From Isoetes taiwanensis (Eukaryota; Streptophyta; Lycopodiopsida; Isoetales; Isoetaceae), in contig JAJEKV010000030.1 of NCBI GenBank assembly GCA_021234155.1, positions 3,820,761 to 3,884,760 on the forward strand: DNA of 64,000 nucleotides, written 5' to 3'. The translations under genes and the position numbers were made by a program. The notes under the pieces were generated by a model. The model saw only the letters and a list, made by a program, of their open reading frames with translations. It ran no database searches and was not told the DNA's origin. Below are positions 18,531 to 29,946 of the stretch, piece by piece. Position 1 is the first letter of the stretch. Every line of letters begins with the position of its first letter.

Positions 18531-20155
18531 TGTGACGTCCCCTACTCGCATACGGTGCCCTCACCGTATACAAACAGGAGTTCATCCCCCATACCAGCTC
18601 CATGCTAATACAGGGCCCTCCACATGACACTGCAACCGTGACGGGTTCCAGTGGGAAGAGTGGAAGGGTCATTGCACCCCGTCTCCCTCAGGGCCTACCT
18701 AGCTGCGGAAGCGTAAACATACATGTCAGTAGCACATACATCAACATCATATGACCATCACGAAGGATGGTCCTCCACATATCTGCATAGACAAAGATCA
18801 GCACATCACATAGGGAATCCTACCCAAGGCTCAGACTCAAAGGGATGACCCGACGGCTTGGGTCTCCAGAGTTCGATCGCGCATGTAATTCATGGCAATG
18901 GATTTGGGCGGCATAAGAACATGGCATAGGGTTGTCCACTCCATCCGCCCCTCCCCGTTGCACACTTTGCAGAGTAGGCTGAAAAGTGTTGGGACTTTGA
19001 TCAGAGTCCCGCGGGATGCATAGCCAAGGGGCTATATCCCGGGTTGCATCTCCCGGCCCGATGGGGGTGTAAGGATCACTCCCTCCGAGATCTCCATGCC
19101 GACTCAAGGTGACTAGAGGGCCAACGCCTGTATTCGACTTGAACTCAATGGAAGGTCATATTCACCACCTCACGAGTGTCGAGCCCATGCCTTGCCCACA
19201 CGCGTTGGCAAAGCCATTAGACCTAGTCACAATGATCCCCGATAGCACTAACACACCATAGGGATCGCTCAAGAGTCGAACACGAACCTCCTTATAAGCC
19301 GGCCCGCCCCCTTCACCCACAAACCGGTGTGGCTCTTGTGCACAAAATGATCTATAGTGTGTGCTAGAGAGGCTAATCTAGGAGCATCTACTACCAAGCT
19401 TTAGGTCTCTACCCCCTTCCCAATACAAGGAGTTCACAGAGATACATCATCCATATACATCCACGTAAGAACTAAAGAACAAGATCTAATCTATATCATA
19501 GAGTTAGGTTCTTTAGTTAGAATCATATCTAGAGTTCTAGAGGGCTGCTATGGGCAATTTAAGAGGCTAAACCTACCGATTCGATGGCTGAAATGGGGTT
19601 TAGACTACTAAATTGCCTAAATACCCCGATCCTTGAGTTCCTCCTCCTCGACCAACTCCGACCATCCCCGGCAAATGCTCGAATCAAGGAAAACTAATGA
19701 TGCGGTTCTCTCGCATGAGTTCTGGGAGGCGGTTTTGGCTCTTGAGGCGTGCCAAAACAGAGCTCTAAAACCCTAGAAACGAAAAAAATGGCAAGTTAGG
19801 GTTCTCCTACTTAAATAGACAAGGGGTGGTTAGGGTTTCCAATTATCCCCTTTAGGCATGTGGGATAATTGGGAAAAGGGCCCACTTGCCTTTAAGGGCT
19901 AGGTGGCCAAATGTGCCCACATGGAAATGTGTGCACCCAAATGTGCTCACATGGAAATGTGTGCACATTAATGAATGTGTACATTGGAAAATTTGCACAT
20001 TAATACTAATGCACATTCTTAGCAAGTTGCCCCCTAGGGGCTACCCACTTGGCTACACGCTGGCGCACACGCCGCCACGGGTGGCGGTAATGCGCGTGGA
20101 CGGCGCAAAGACAATATACGCCCCGGGAGCGTGATAATCGTGGCCGAACGCCACA
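18531..20155 (-). repeat. element E 3' LTR
   Basis: Homologous to 28328-29941 along its length (1625 versus 1614 bp). On the minus strand it starts TGTGGCGTTC and ends GGACGTCACA. It includes short subrepeats of AAATGTGCCCACATGG type near 19908-20010. Differences from the other LTR are mainly clustered short indels. Confidence 0.93.
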
Positions 20156-20168
20156 TTCTCCCCCACCT
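20156..20168 (-). promoter_or_regulatory. polypurine tract of element E
   Basis: On the minus strand AAGGTGGGGGAGAA abuts the 3' LTR start TGTGG. It has the same form as AAGGGGAGAA before the element D 3' LTR. Confidence 0.8.
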
Positions 20169-21345
20169 TGAAATGATGTCGTCCGGCAAAGATCGTGGTT
20201 CTCCCCACCTTGGAATCTTCCTAACCCGCAATCAACCCCGATGCATACGATATACTACTATAATACTTACACATTTATTACGATTACCTTAAGATAATAT
20301 TTTTAAATCATTATTACGCCATTACATTATCAAATAAGTTGTCAATTCGTAACTTCTACTAAAATAAGGTACTTATTAGTTTCTATTATCACAACATTTA
20401 GTTTATCACAATTGAACACTTTCATATACAATTATTATTTAAGGTACTTTTCATTCCTTGCAACACATTCCAACAAAATTTGTGTTGCGTGTCTTCGCAC
20501 CTTAAAATCCTCGCATTAATTTTACAATATCTATAATTACATACTTACTATCTTAATTATTAGAATTACTCTAAGGTAATGTTTAAGACATTACTATTTC
20601 ATTATCCTATTAACTTATCACATCATAACTTAATCCAAGCAATGTAATTATTAACATTACTTAATACAACATTTAAGTTTATCAAAGTTTATCAATTTCA
20701 TAAAAAATTTACACTTATAAGGTACCCTTCATCCCTTGCAACACATTATAACAAAATTTGTGTTGTAAGCCTACGTAGTTCGACCTCCTTGCCCTCCTGA
20801 GCTCTATTGGCCCGGTGTCGATTACTACCTATTATTAATTATTACAAAAATTTTTGGTTATATGGTGACCACCCCACCTATCTACATGGATGCATGGCTA
20901 ATCTCCCTACAGAGGGAAGAGGGTGGATCTTCCATTATGGCCGTGGAGACAAATACTATATGCCTATATGCCGCTCATGCCTACACCTCTAGTTGCCCAA
21001 CAGGAGGATATCCTTCCCCGTGGGGGGAAGGATAGATTCCTCCTATCAAAGCATATATGGGGCTAAAGGTGCCTTTCCTATCAATGCATCCCTTAATGAC
21101 CTCCTTTCTTCGAGGTCGCCTACTTCGCGGGGACGTAAGTAGACTTTCTAATCTGCCTTCCACTCGTCCGGTGAAGCGGAAACGCTGGCATGCCTACATT
21201 GACATTACACCACGCCCTAGAGATCACCGTAGTGGTCTCATCATCGGTAACAACGCATGCCATCCATACCAAGCATAGGTTGCATGCGCAGATTAATCTT
21301 AACTACACATGAAACTAATCTAAACACAAATCGACATGCCTGAGC

Positions 21346-21377
<32 letters not shown>

Positions 21378-22843
21378 CCTCCCCTTAATGCATGTGATTA
21401 ACATAATTACCCTAAGGTAATATTTATGAATTAACATTATCATAGTATCGGATACATTACTTCCGATAGTACAATTATATTTACTCTAAGCTTTGCAATA
21501 TTTAACGACTTTTAGATCGCGATTATTTAAACAATAACCCTGATTTAGACCTATTGTATTATAGACAGGGTTTTAATTATCATACACAAGAATTAGATGT
21601 GCTTCTTATTCTCTTCCTTGGGTCCTACATTACCCTTGGAAGTATATCCCTAAGGCGCACTTAAGTATATCCGAATTCTATTTTCTATTTATATTTATAA
21701 GGACCTATGGCTATCCTTGGAAGGAATTGCATCCTTGCGAAGGATTAATTAACATGCTACCTCACATTATCGTTGATACATATACGTACAACAATTTCTA
21801 TGCCGTTATTAGGATCTATATTTAACTTATCAATAAGACACATTAAAGCTTATAATACATGCGCATACCTTACCTAAGGCTAGAACGCATCCACTCATTG
21901 AGCCGGCGTCGAGTAGTTTGGAGATCACTTGGTCGTTGCATTGCTCCCATGGTTTTGCTCCACTTCGTTGGTGTAGTTAGCTATCATGTCGGTCTCGCAC
22001 GTTGAAGGCCTCCTGAGCTATCTATCTATCTATCTTACGCTCTATTCGCTTCGGCCATTGCCGGAAAGAACTCTATTCTACGGGTCGGTCAATTCGGTGC
22101 AAGTACATTCAATCATAAGATTGAGCCCTCCCACTTTCTTCGAAAGGAAAATGGTCCTGCACCCCTTCAATGACATTGCACACAACGTCATATCTATTCT
22201 CTCCCCTTAAGAGGTTATATGCTTCTTACTTAGCACATTAATTTACTAGCCATAGCTAACATATATAACCATCTAAGGTGGATGCACATATTATGTTATC
22301 ATTTATTTCAATATAGTTACGGGTTACCTACTTAGTTAGAACGATTCTAAACCAGAAGGTTTTGTCATGACGACAATTCCTTTTGTCTCAAAAGACTATT
22401 TGATTACTATAATTCTTATTTTAGATGTACCTTGCATGTACTATTATTTTATTATTCTAGAGATTCCCCCTTTCTTAGTTATTTAAACTCTTGGAATATT
22501 CCTACCAATCGAATTGATGTCATCGTAACAAGTTGGCCTGGACTTGTTAGATTACTTTTTTTCTTTGGTTGGATTATTCTTTTGGAGATACTAGATTTAT
22601 ACATGGTCAACAATTATCCTAGTAATGATTCCTTCTTAGTGAGGAGATCAATCTCACCAAGTGGTTTCAATACATTGGATGTCTGTTAACAATCGTGTAT
22701 AATTATAGTTACTCCTAGGCATTTCCTTCCCAATTGGGCAATCCTTTCAACGAGAATATCCTAATTGCCTTCTATCCCAATATGGATGTTACCATCCATA
22801 CATTTAACCTACTAGGCCCCATGGCCTTAGATCTTTGAGCTTG
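20169..22843 (-). other. element E 3' internal region, non-coding
   Basis: AT-rich, with no long frame on the minus strand. It holds a run of 29 T at 21349-21377 and two similar blocks, around 20440-20480 and 20720-20765, that share GGTAC and 'CCTTGCAACACATT'. I see nothing resembling pol. Confidence 0.6.
21349..21377. repeat. poly(T) tract, 29 nt
   Basis: An uninterrupted run of T on the + strand (poly(A) on the element's coding strand), inside element E. It may be a microsatellite or the tail of an old insertion; no flanking duplication is visible. Confidence 0.9.
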
Positions 22844-25800
22844 CTAGAAGCTCATCCGCTCGTTGCCTGCTTGAAGGAGCAAGGTAACGTTCTTCCGAGT
22901 CGCTCGATACTTCAGTCTCCTTGACAATGGCTCCTCTTTGATGTAGAGGTTGACTTTGTTCGCTAGAAGCCTCTTATTGCTGGTGGCTTGATGGTGTAGT
23001 TGATCATTTGAATCTTGCATGCCGCTTTTCAAATGCCTGAAAGTGGCACTGTTGAAAGAGATCTTTCATCTTGAACTCTTTGTCTTGGCAGCTAAAGGAT
23101 GACTCTGTATCCGATATTGTTTCTTCGACTCCATCGATGTCTCATACGTCGAGTCCTCTTGTCGTTATCGTGTTGCCCGAAGAGTGTTGACGATGTTGAT
23201 TGCTTCACCCCTGCAACTTGCATGACATCTCTTCCTTTGATGTGTTACGCTATGGGAGGGAAGAAATAACAAGGGAACTATACATGCACAACATATAGCT
23301 TACATAATTACAATTACTACTAGAGCTATTAGGTCTCCCTTGTGCCTCCCTTCGAAGTTGGACACCTACTCCTTGGCAATGTCATCGGTGTTCCTCCCGT
23401 GCAATGGTGTTGACGATCTATATCCTCCTATTTGTGCGCCGGCTCGCATCGGGTAACTTGTTGATATACTTGGGCCCTCCGATGTTTGTCGGCTATGGCA
23501 CAACCGCTTTGCATCACATTCTAACTAAGGTGTGCTTGTCGTTGATGCTTCGACATTTCAGTCTGCTTCTTGATCCCGTTTCTCGGCAATAATTGTTCCC
23601 CCTTCATGATACTTGAAGCTATTTGAAGGCGCCTCTTGAGGTCGTGGCGCGATTCCTTTGGCTATACTCCTCGAGTTGTTCTCTTCTCGCTTGTTCTTTG
23701 AATCATCCGTCCTTGTTCACCACCACGCTGCATGCAAGTCCCGTGCAAGTCGCCGCCGACTTCGCCTTAGTTGCTTCTCCATCGAAGCTTCAAACTTCCT
23801 TGTTCGATCCCTCGATCACATGGCTTTGACGTTGTCACGTTCCACTATGCCGCCGCTTCTTGTCTTGAGGTACCTTCCGGTGGCTTTATTGTGCTCGTCC
23901 GCTTTGATCCTCCTGCCTCCCGAAGCTCGTGGAAGAAGTCGGTTGCTAGCACTTCTCCATCTTTTCGCCCCGACCTTTGTCCTTCTATGCATGTCGGTCT
24001 CTTTGGCAAGTAAGGCATCATGACTCTCCTCCCCGATGGCTCCGTTGTTCCGGATGATGGATCCTTATCTCTCAAGCAAGCAGCTTGACTCTTGCGTTGA
24101 AGAAGTACCTGCCTTAGATATACTCTTGTCGTTGAATAGCCTGGCTATTATCTTGAACTCTCTTTTCGCCGAAGGTGCTTCAATTGCTATCCTTGTCGTT
24201 AAGGCGTCGAATGCTTCTACCTTGGGCGTTTGACGTGCCACATGTCGGAGATATGGTCGTCTTCTTCTCTTCTTATTACTGGTAGGAGTACCTGATGAAG
24301 CCGTCACCTAGTTGTTGAAGGCATGTCTCCTCATCGCGGTGCCTTTCGTAAGTGCATCTCCATCTAATACACGTGTCATAGCGCATCACCCTATATTACC
24401 ACAAGGTGGGATTATGGTCGTCGAGATGTTGCCTTCTTAGTTGGCTCGTTGATGTCGGGGTGTTCCTCCTTCCATTGTTGAGGCTACTCATGTCATAAGT
24501 TCGTCAAGTGCTGCCACTGCTACAAGAGGTAGTGTTGCACCCTGACGATGTCCTGATGCCGCGTTGATGATCTTGACATGATCGGTGTTGTCTCTTATTC
24601 TAACATTGGGTGGCCGAAAGCGGCCTTACGCTTGAGGGCATTTCCGGCAAGTGTTTGGAGTTGAAGGTTTGCTTGGCCTCTAGTCGTTTCTCCCTCAGTA
24701 GTTGCTCTTCCATTTTGATCTTGGGCTATAGTTGTGCCTCCTTGCTTCCTCCTTTGGTAGTCGGCGTGAAGGAGCTTCCTGATCTAAGCGCTTAAATCAG
24801 TAAAACATGACTCTAAACTCATGTTTCTCCACTATATATGTGGACACCCTAGATATACAATAGACATATACGCATTTACATTGGGATTTTAATTCATCCA
24901 CTTTTGCAAAACAACTTCGAAGATCAACCTAATTATTTATACTCCTTTAGGTTTCCCTCCTCGATCGCATTTGATCCTTCCGGTTTTGCCGCATCTTCTT
25001 CGCTCGTTGACTCCGGATTCCTTGAGATGCTTGCTACTATTGTTGAGCTTTATGTACGATCCGAGCTGATCACCTCAAGTTGCGAAGAGTGTTCGCCGAT
25101 GTGATCCCTTGAAAAAGATGCTCCTCCTTATTGTGTATATTCGTCGCGAGGAATGCGGTAAACCGCCACGCCCCTACATGCGGTGTATCGTTGCAAGATT
25201 GCTGATTTGCGGTGCCATTGATCGAGCTTGAGTAGGGTCACCGGCTGTTGCAATCGGGCATTCTTGAATGTCTTGAAGCTCGAGATCGTGGTCGGTGAGG
25301 CGTGCATTGTCATTCCCCGCAGTTGAATTTCTCGAGTCGCGACTCACATTGCTTGGGCTTTGCTTTATTCGAGGTGGCTCTCACATTGCGGAAGTGTGGT
25401 CATCTCCATTGCCCTATCATAGCTCATTCCCGCGTCAGCCTTTATGTGATTTGTACCTGGCTGGCTGGCTAGGTCGTCCCCTCCGTCCTTTGGGTCCTAG
25501 CCATTCGAAGTCTCGCGCTCCTTGGTGGCGTAGTAAAGCTGTCCTTCCTTTGGTTTCTAGGTGTTTTACGGGTCCGGAATTCTGTTTGAGCGTAATATTC
25601 TCCTCCTTGGTCTTGCCCCTAGTGTCTGATACAGGCCTTCGAGTCGGAAATGTTCCTTGATATCGTCGCCTCCCCTCATGGTCTCCTACCTTTTTGGAAC
25701 CGATGAAAGTTCTCCTGGCTGGTGCAAGGGAGCCGGAGGCTCATCTTGGTCGGCGTTAGGTGCTTTGTGGTTGCCTAGCTTGGTTACTCCTTTTGTTGAC

Positions 25801-26260
25801 GTTGCGCTTTGAGCTGGGGGCTGCAAGGTCGTGGTGATCTTCCCTCCGGTTTCTATACGCTCCCGCGTCGCCATGAGTTGTCTCCTCGATGGAAGATTAT
25901 GCCCTCTGGCCCTAGCTCGTGATGCTAACGCGACATCGATGCCTAACATCTTCACGTGCACTGTATTTTGTTGTCTCGCGTTCTTCCATTTGAAACTCAT
26001 GTCGCCGAGTTGGTGAAGGCGTTGAGATCCTCTTTTCGATGTGAGCTCATGGACGTGGTAGCCGGGAGGTTGACATCTAGAACATTCTTGGTGCCGTTGG
26101 TTACCAATATTCTTCCCATTTGATGGAGATTGATGATAGGTCGGTGGTGTCCCCGCTCTACTGCGTTTGTCGGTTGAGGTGTTTGTCGTTGTGCTTCCCC
26201 TCTTGGAGTCCCGCCTTTTCGGTCTCCTCTCCTTATCTGTTTGTGCATTGGCTGGGACCT
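22844..26260 (-). pseudogene. element E decayed coding region, unidentified
   Basis: The minus strand holds a series of short, basic, protein-like frames in different phases: 26248-25997, 26000-25686, 25313-25128, 24307-24065, 24075-23845 and 23032-22844. Recurrent Arg/Lys/Thr/Gln-rich composition and higher GC than the flanks suggest one or more long ORFs broken by indels. No RT (xxDD), protease or integrase motif is present. I do not recognise the family. It may be a gag-like or accessory protein. Confidence 0.4.
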
Positions 26261-26436
26261 TGATGTCTTCGGGAAGTTGCGCCCTTAGCTCCTCGTGGCT
26301 CGGCCCCGCCCTTCGAAAAGCAACGCCGTGTATCCTAGAGTCTAAGAGTCTACTTGAAGGGCTCTCCTACAACATTCGGGCTCTATAAGCAAGCAAGATG
26401 GCTTGAGCAAAGATTACTTGGAGACATATCTATAAT

Positions 26437-26655
26437 CTACAAGTCTATGGGCATTAGGACGTGTGGTATGGCATGAAATGGGGGTTTGTTTTGCAAGACC
26501 TCCATGATGTTTGAGGCATACTCTAAGGTCTTAGCAAAGTTGGTTTGGGGGAGTCCAATCTCTACACATGGAGTGACTTGGGCAGCTCTTGACTCTAGCT
26601 CCTTTCTAGGTATCCTGGCAATAGGGAGTGTCAATGTGGCGGCTATATAAGTCAA
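26437..26655 (-). CDS. element E possible H3-fold-like segment
   Basis: A 72-codon minus-strand frame ending in a stop. The segment 'LPIARIPRKELESRAAQ' aligns with the H3 alpha-1 block LLIRKLPFQRLVREIAQ (L, I, P, L, A, Q shared), 'TLEYASNIMEVLQNK' fits alpha-2, and 'HAIPHVLMPIDL' resembles HAKRVTIMPKDIQL with gaps. It lies downstream of the H3-tail-like start at 27705, in the order seen in element D. The similarity is weak and alignment-dependent; H2A also gives a partial match. I regard it as a candidate diverged H3 fold, to be tested by profile search. Confidence 0.35.
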   Translation of the reverse strand: MTYIAATLTLPIARIPRKELESRAAQVTPCVEIGLPQTNFAKTLEYASNIMEVLQNKPPFHAIPHVLMPIDL

Positions 26656-27055
26656 ACTCTATTAGAAGGACACGCACTAGGGTCAAGGTTTATGCCTTTG
26701 GCTCGAAAGGTGGTGGTGTACCAACAGTTGGACTTGGGTTGCTATGCTAAGGTCTAGATGACTATAACAAAGGGGTGTTCCTGAGCACTTCTACCTAGGA
26801 GTAAGGCATCAGCTTCGAGCCGAGATGAATACTTGCGAGCTACTAATGGGGTATGCTTCTATCTACAAACAAACTACAGTTTGGGAAAGCAATTCAAGGG
26901 TTTGAGCAATTTTGGTCATTTTGAGATGGGGTTTGACATTTCTATCCTAATTTGAGGTCATAAATGGATTCTAGGCTGTCTAACGGTCCTAACGCAACAA
27001 ATTTCAGGCGATTTGGAGCTCTGTAGCTCAAGTTATGGAGGTTCAAAATTTGGAG

Positions 27056-27124
27056 GTCTCACACGTTGCGCCCAGACCGATTTTGAGAATGTAGAAATCG
27101 TCTCCCGGCGGCGACGTGTGAGAC
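27056..27124 (-). repeat. element E hairpin unit (distal 1)
   Basis: The arms GTCTCACACGT and ACGTGTGAGAC are perfect complements closing a 69-nt unit. An inner CGATTT..AAATCG pairing is possible. It matches the units at 27256, 27978 and 28046. Confidence 0.85.
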
Positions 27125-27255
27125 ATGGGTCCCAATTGGGCTAGGCTTACTCAATTTAAGTGATCTAAGGCTGTAATTCCACTAAACTCATCGAAAGGCA
27201 GAATTGACCCCTTTACTTGGTCGATTTGGAGCTGTTTTGGGCATTTTTGGGCATG

Positions 27256-27323
27256 GTCTCACATGTTGCGCCGGCCCCCATTCCTAAAATGTAGAAATCA
27301 TCCCCGGCGCCGACGTGTGAGAC
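27256..27323 (-). repeat. element E hairpin unit (distal 2)
   Basis: Diverged copy with arms GTCTCACATGTTGCGCCGGC and its complement GCGCCGACGTGTGAGAC. The outer pairing is retained with a G-T pair, consistent with selection on pairing or a common origin. Confidence 0.8.
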
Positions 27324-27464
27324 ATCGTCTCAATTTTGCTCAAAAGCTCCAATTTGACTAAAACAAAAGCTAGAATTCTATAACTTAACTTAATTAAGTA
27401 ACTTTATACAGTTATAATTTACTCTAAAACACGTTGTATTAAACAAATTTTATCATTTACGAAA

Positions 27465-27705
27465 TTAATAAGGTTCTCCTTTGATATGATTGGTAAGTGC
27501 ATATCTTTCTTCATTAGAGTTACTCCTTAGTGTGTACTTGTCGGCTGTTGAGTCTTCAAAATGTTGGACCAACTTACGCTCTGCCGCTTGACCCCCGGCC
27601 TCCCCGCTCTCGTTACGCCCTCTCCTCTTCTTGTTTCCTTCAGGCTCCTTGGCCTCACGGGTTGCCTTGTCGAGGGAGTCGAGTGGTCTGTTTGGTGCGC
27701 GTCAT
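27465..27705 (-). CDS. element E H3-tail-like short ORF (frame-disrupted)
   Basis: The minus-strand ATG at 27705 gives MTRTKQTTRLPRQGNP, matching the H3 tail MARTKQTAR at 7 of 9 positions, then a stop in that frame. A neighbouring frame continues with the basic 'NKKRRGRNESGEAGGQ' and 'KLVQHFEDSTADKYT' to a TAA at 27465. Total coding potential is ~80 residues with one frameshift. The start lies about 620 nt from the LTR, equivalent to the H3-like ORF of element D. K4 is kept while K9 is Leu. Codons differ widely from D although residues agree, so this is not a recent copy. Confidence 0.6.
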
Positions 27706-27977
27706 GTCGATCGGAGGCTTGGTGTCTATCAGGATGATGACTCTATCTAGCTTAAGGGTCTTGGTTCTAAGTCTAAGGCTTGGCCATTAATATTATCTAA
27801 CATTATTACAGCTTAAATTTAATTAAGGATTATAATTCAAACACAAACAATGCCCGCCCTCAGTGGTTGGCACGGGGGGGTTTGGGGGGGTTCAACCCTG
27901 TGGGTGGGAGGTTCAATTCCCGCTACTGTGGGAATTCTTTTAAGATGAGGTTTAAATAGATTAGAAAGCTAATCAAT

Positions 27978-28044
27978 GTCTCACACGTTGCGCCCAGACA
28001 GGTTTCTACATTTTAGAAATCGGCTCTGGCGCGACGTGTGAGAC
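27978..28044 (-). repeat. element E hairpin unit (proximal 1)
   Basis: A 67-nt unit with arms GTCTCACACGTTGCGCCCAGA and TCTGGCGCGACGTGTGAGAC and an inner stem TTTCTA/TAGAAA. The next unit, at 28046, is an almost exact tandem copy 68 bp away. Confidence 0.88.
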
Positions 28045-28045
28045 C

Positions 28046-28112
28046 ATCTCACACGTTGCGCCCAGACAGGTTTCTACATTTTAGAAATCGGCTCTGGCGC
28101 GACGTGTGAGAC
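28046..28112 (-). repeat. element E hairpin unit (proximal 2)
   Basis: Near-identical tandem copy of 27978-28044, between the primer site and the H3-tail-like ORF on the minus strand. Its position in the leader would suit an RNA dimerisation or packaging structure; that role is inference. Confidence 0.88.
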
Positions 28113-28314
28113 CATCCTATTTGGCTCACTAATTTTTTTCCTTTAACTGCTATTAATTCACTTTAACTGCTACTAATTCACTTTAACTGTTGCTAGCTTA
28201 GCATATACTACAAAAATGAGAAAAAATTTCCCATTTCTCGAGGTTTGAGGATCCTATCAAGTTAGTACTACTGGGAGCATGGTCAGTGCTTTGCTCTTGG
28301 TCTCCAAGAACATT

Positions 28315-28326
28315 GCTCTGATACCA
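28315..28326 (-). promoter_or_regulatory. primer binding site of element E (tRNA-iMet)
   Basis: GCTCTGATACCA on the + strand is the complement of TGGTATCAGAGC, one base inside the 5' LTR. It is the same site and spacing as in element D. Confidence 0.95.
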
Positions 28327-28327
28327 C

Positions 28328-29941
28328 TGTGACGTCCCCTACTCGCATACGGTGCCCTCACCGTATACAAACAGGAGTTCATCCCCCATACCAGCTCCAT
28401 GCTAATCTGAGGGCCCTCCACATGACACCGCAACCGTGGCGGGTTCCATGGGAAGAGTGGAAGGGTCATTGCACCGTCTCCCCTCGGGGCCTACCTAGGC
28501 TGCGGGCGTAAACATACATGTCGGTAGCACATACATCAACATCATATGACCATCACGAAGGATGGTCCTCCACATATCTGCATAGACAAAGATCAGCACA
28601 TCACATAGGAATCCTACCCAAGGCTCGGGACTCAAAGGGATGACCGTGACGGGCTTGGGTCTCCGAGTTCAGTCTTGGTGAGGAATTCATGGCAATGGAT
28701 TTGGTGGCATAAGAACATGGCATAGGGTTGTCCACTCCATCCGCCCCTCACATTGCACACTTTGCAGAGTAGGCTAAAAAGTGTTGGGACTGATCAGCCC
28801 ACGGATGCATAGCCAAGGGGGCTATATCCCGGGTTGCATCTCCCCGCCTCGATGGGGCGGGTAAGGATCACTCCCTCCGAGATCTCCATCTTTGACTCAA
28901 GGTGACTAGAGGGCCACCGCCCAGTATTCGACTTGAACTCAATGGAAGGTCATATTCACCACCTCACGAGTGTCGAGCCCATGCCTTGCCCACACGCGGC
29001 TGGCAAGCCATTAGACCTAGTCACAATGATCCCCAGAGCACTAACACACCATAGGGATCGTTCAAGAGTCAGAACACGAACCTCCTTATAAGCCAGTCTG
29101 GCCCCTTCACCCACAACCAGGTGTGGCTCTTGTGCACAGGCCGCATCTATAGTGTGCTAGAGAGGCTAATCTAGGAGCATCTACTACCAAGCTTTAGGTC
29201 TCTACCCCCCTTCCCAATACAAGGAGTTCACAGAGATACATCATCCATATACATCACAGAAGAACTAAAGAACAAGATCTAATCTATATCATAGAGTTAG
29301 GTTCTTTAGTTAGAATCTGCTATCTAGAGTTCTAGAGGGCTGCTATGGGCAATTTAAGAGGCTAAACCTACTGATTCGATGGCTGAAATGGGGTTTAGAC
29401 TACTAAATTGCCTAAATACCTGATCCTTGAGTTCCTCCTCCTGACCTGAACTCGACCATCCTGCTGAAATGCTCGAATCAAGGAAAACTAATGATGCAGT
29501 TCTCTCAGACAGAGTCTGGGAGGCGGTTTTGGCTCTTGAGGCAGCCAAAACAGAGCTCTAAAACCCTAGAAACGAAAATGGGCAAGTTAGGGTTCTCCTA
29601 CTTAAATAGACAAGGGGGTGGCTAGGGTTTCCAATTATCCCCTTTAGGCATGTGGGATAATTGGGAAAAGGGCCCACTTGCCTTTAAGGGCTAGGTGGCC
29701 AAATGTGCCCACATGGAAATGTGTGCACCCAAATGTGCTCACATGGAAATGTGTGCACATTAATGAATGTGTACATTGGAAAATGTGCACATTAATACTA
29801 ATGCACATTCTTAGCAAGTTGCCCCCTAGGGGCTACCCACTTGGCTACACGTTGGCGTACACGTCAGTCGGGGTGGCGTGTACGCGTGACGTGGCAGTAC
29901 AATATACGTCCTGGGAGCGTATACTGTGCTGGAACGTCACA
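28328..29941 (-). repeat. element E 5' LTR (1614 bp)
   Basis: On the minus strand it starts TGTGACGTTCC at 29941 and ends GGGGACGTCACA at 28328. It pairs with 18531-20155. Shared blocks with the element D LTR show the two are subfamilies of one lineage. Confidence 0.93.
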
Positions 29942-29946
29942 ATCAC
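29942..29946. repeat. target-site duplication of element E, right copy
   Basis: ATCAC directly follows the LTR end and matches 18526-18530. Confidence 0.92.

Larger units (their letters stand above)
18531..29941 (-). mobile_element. element E: large non-autonomous LTR element nested in D, with H3-like ORF remnants
   Basis: Read on the minus strand: 5' LTR 29941-28328, tRNA-iMet primer site 28326-28315, internal region, polypurine tract 20168-20156, 3' LTR 20155-18531, flanked by ATCAC duplications. LTR termini (TGTGACG...CGTCACA), primer site and purine tract match element D, so the two belong to one family. About 8.2 kb of internal DNA contains no recognisable RT, RNase H or integrase, so E probably relied on proteins from an element such as D. 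It keeps an H3-tail-like start (27705), a possible H3 fold (26655-26437), four hairpins and decayed frames at 22844-26260. Confidence 0.93.

Noticed and set aside
26437-26655. H2A-like histone fold
   Set aside because: LPIARI and TLEYASNIMEVLQN can be lined up with H2A (FPVGRI, VLEYLAAEVLELAG), but the end of the segment (HA..V.MP.DL) fits H3 better and in the right order. Kept only as a weak H3-like candidate.
23400-27790. Plus-strand open frames inside element E
   Set aside because: They are antisense to the element, short, mutually overlapping and rich in Leu/Ser/Cys/Phe, as expected for complements of basic coding sequence. No conservation evidence is available.
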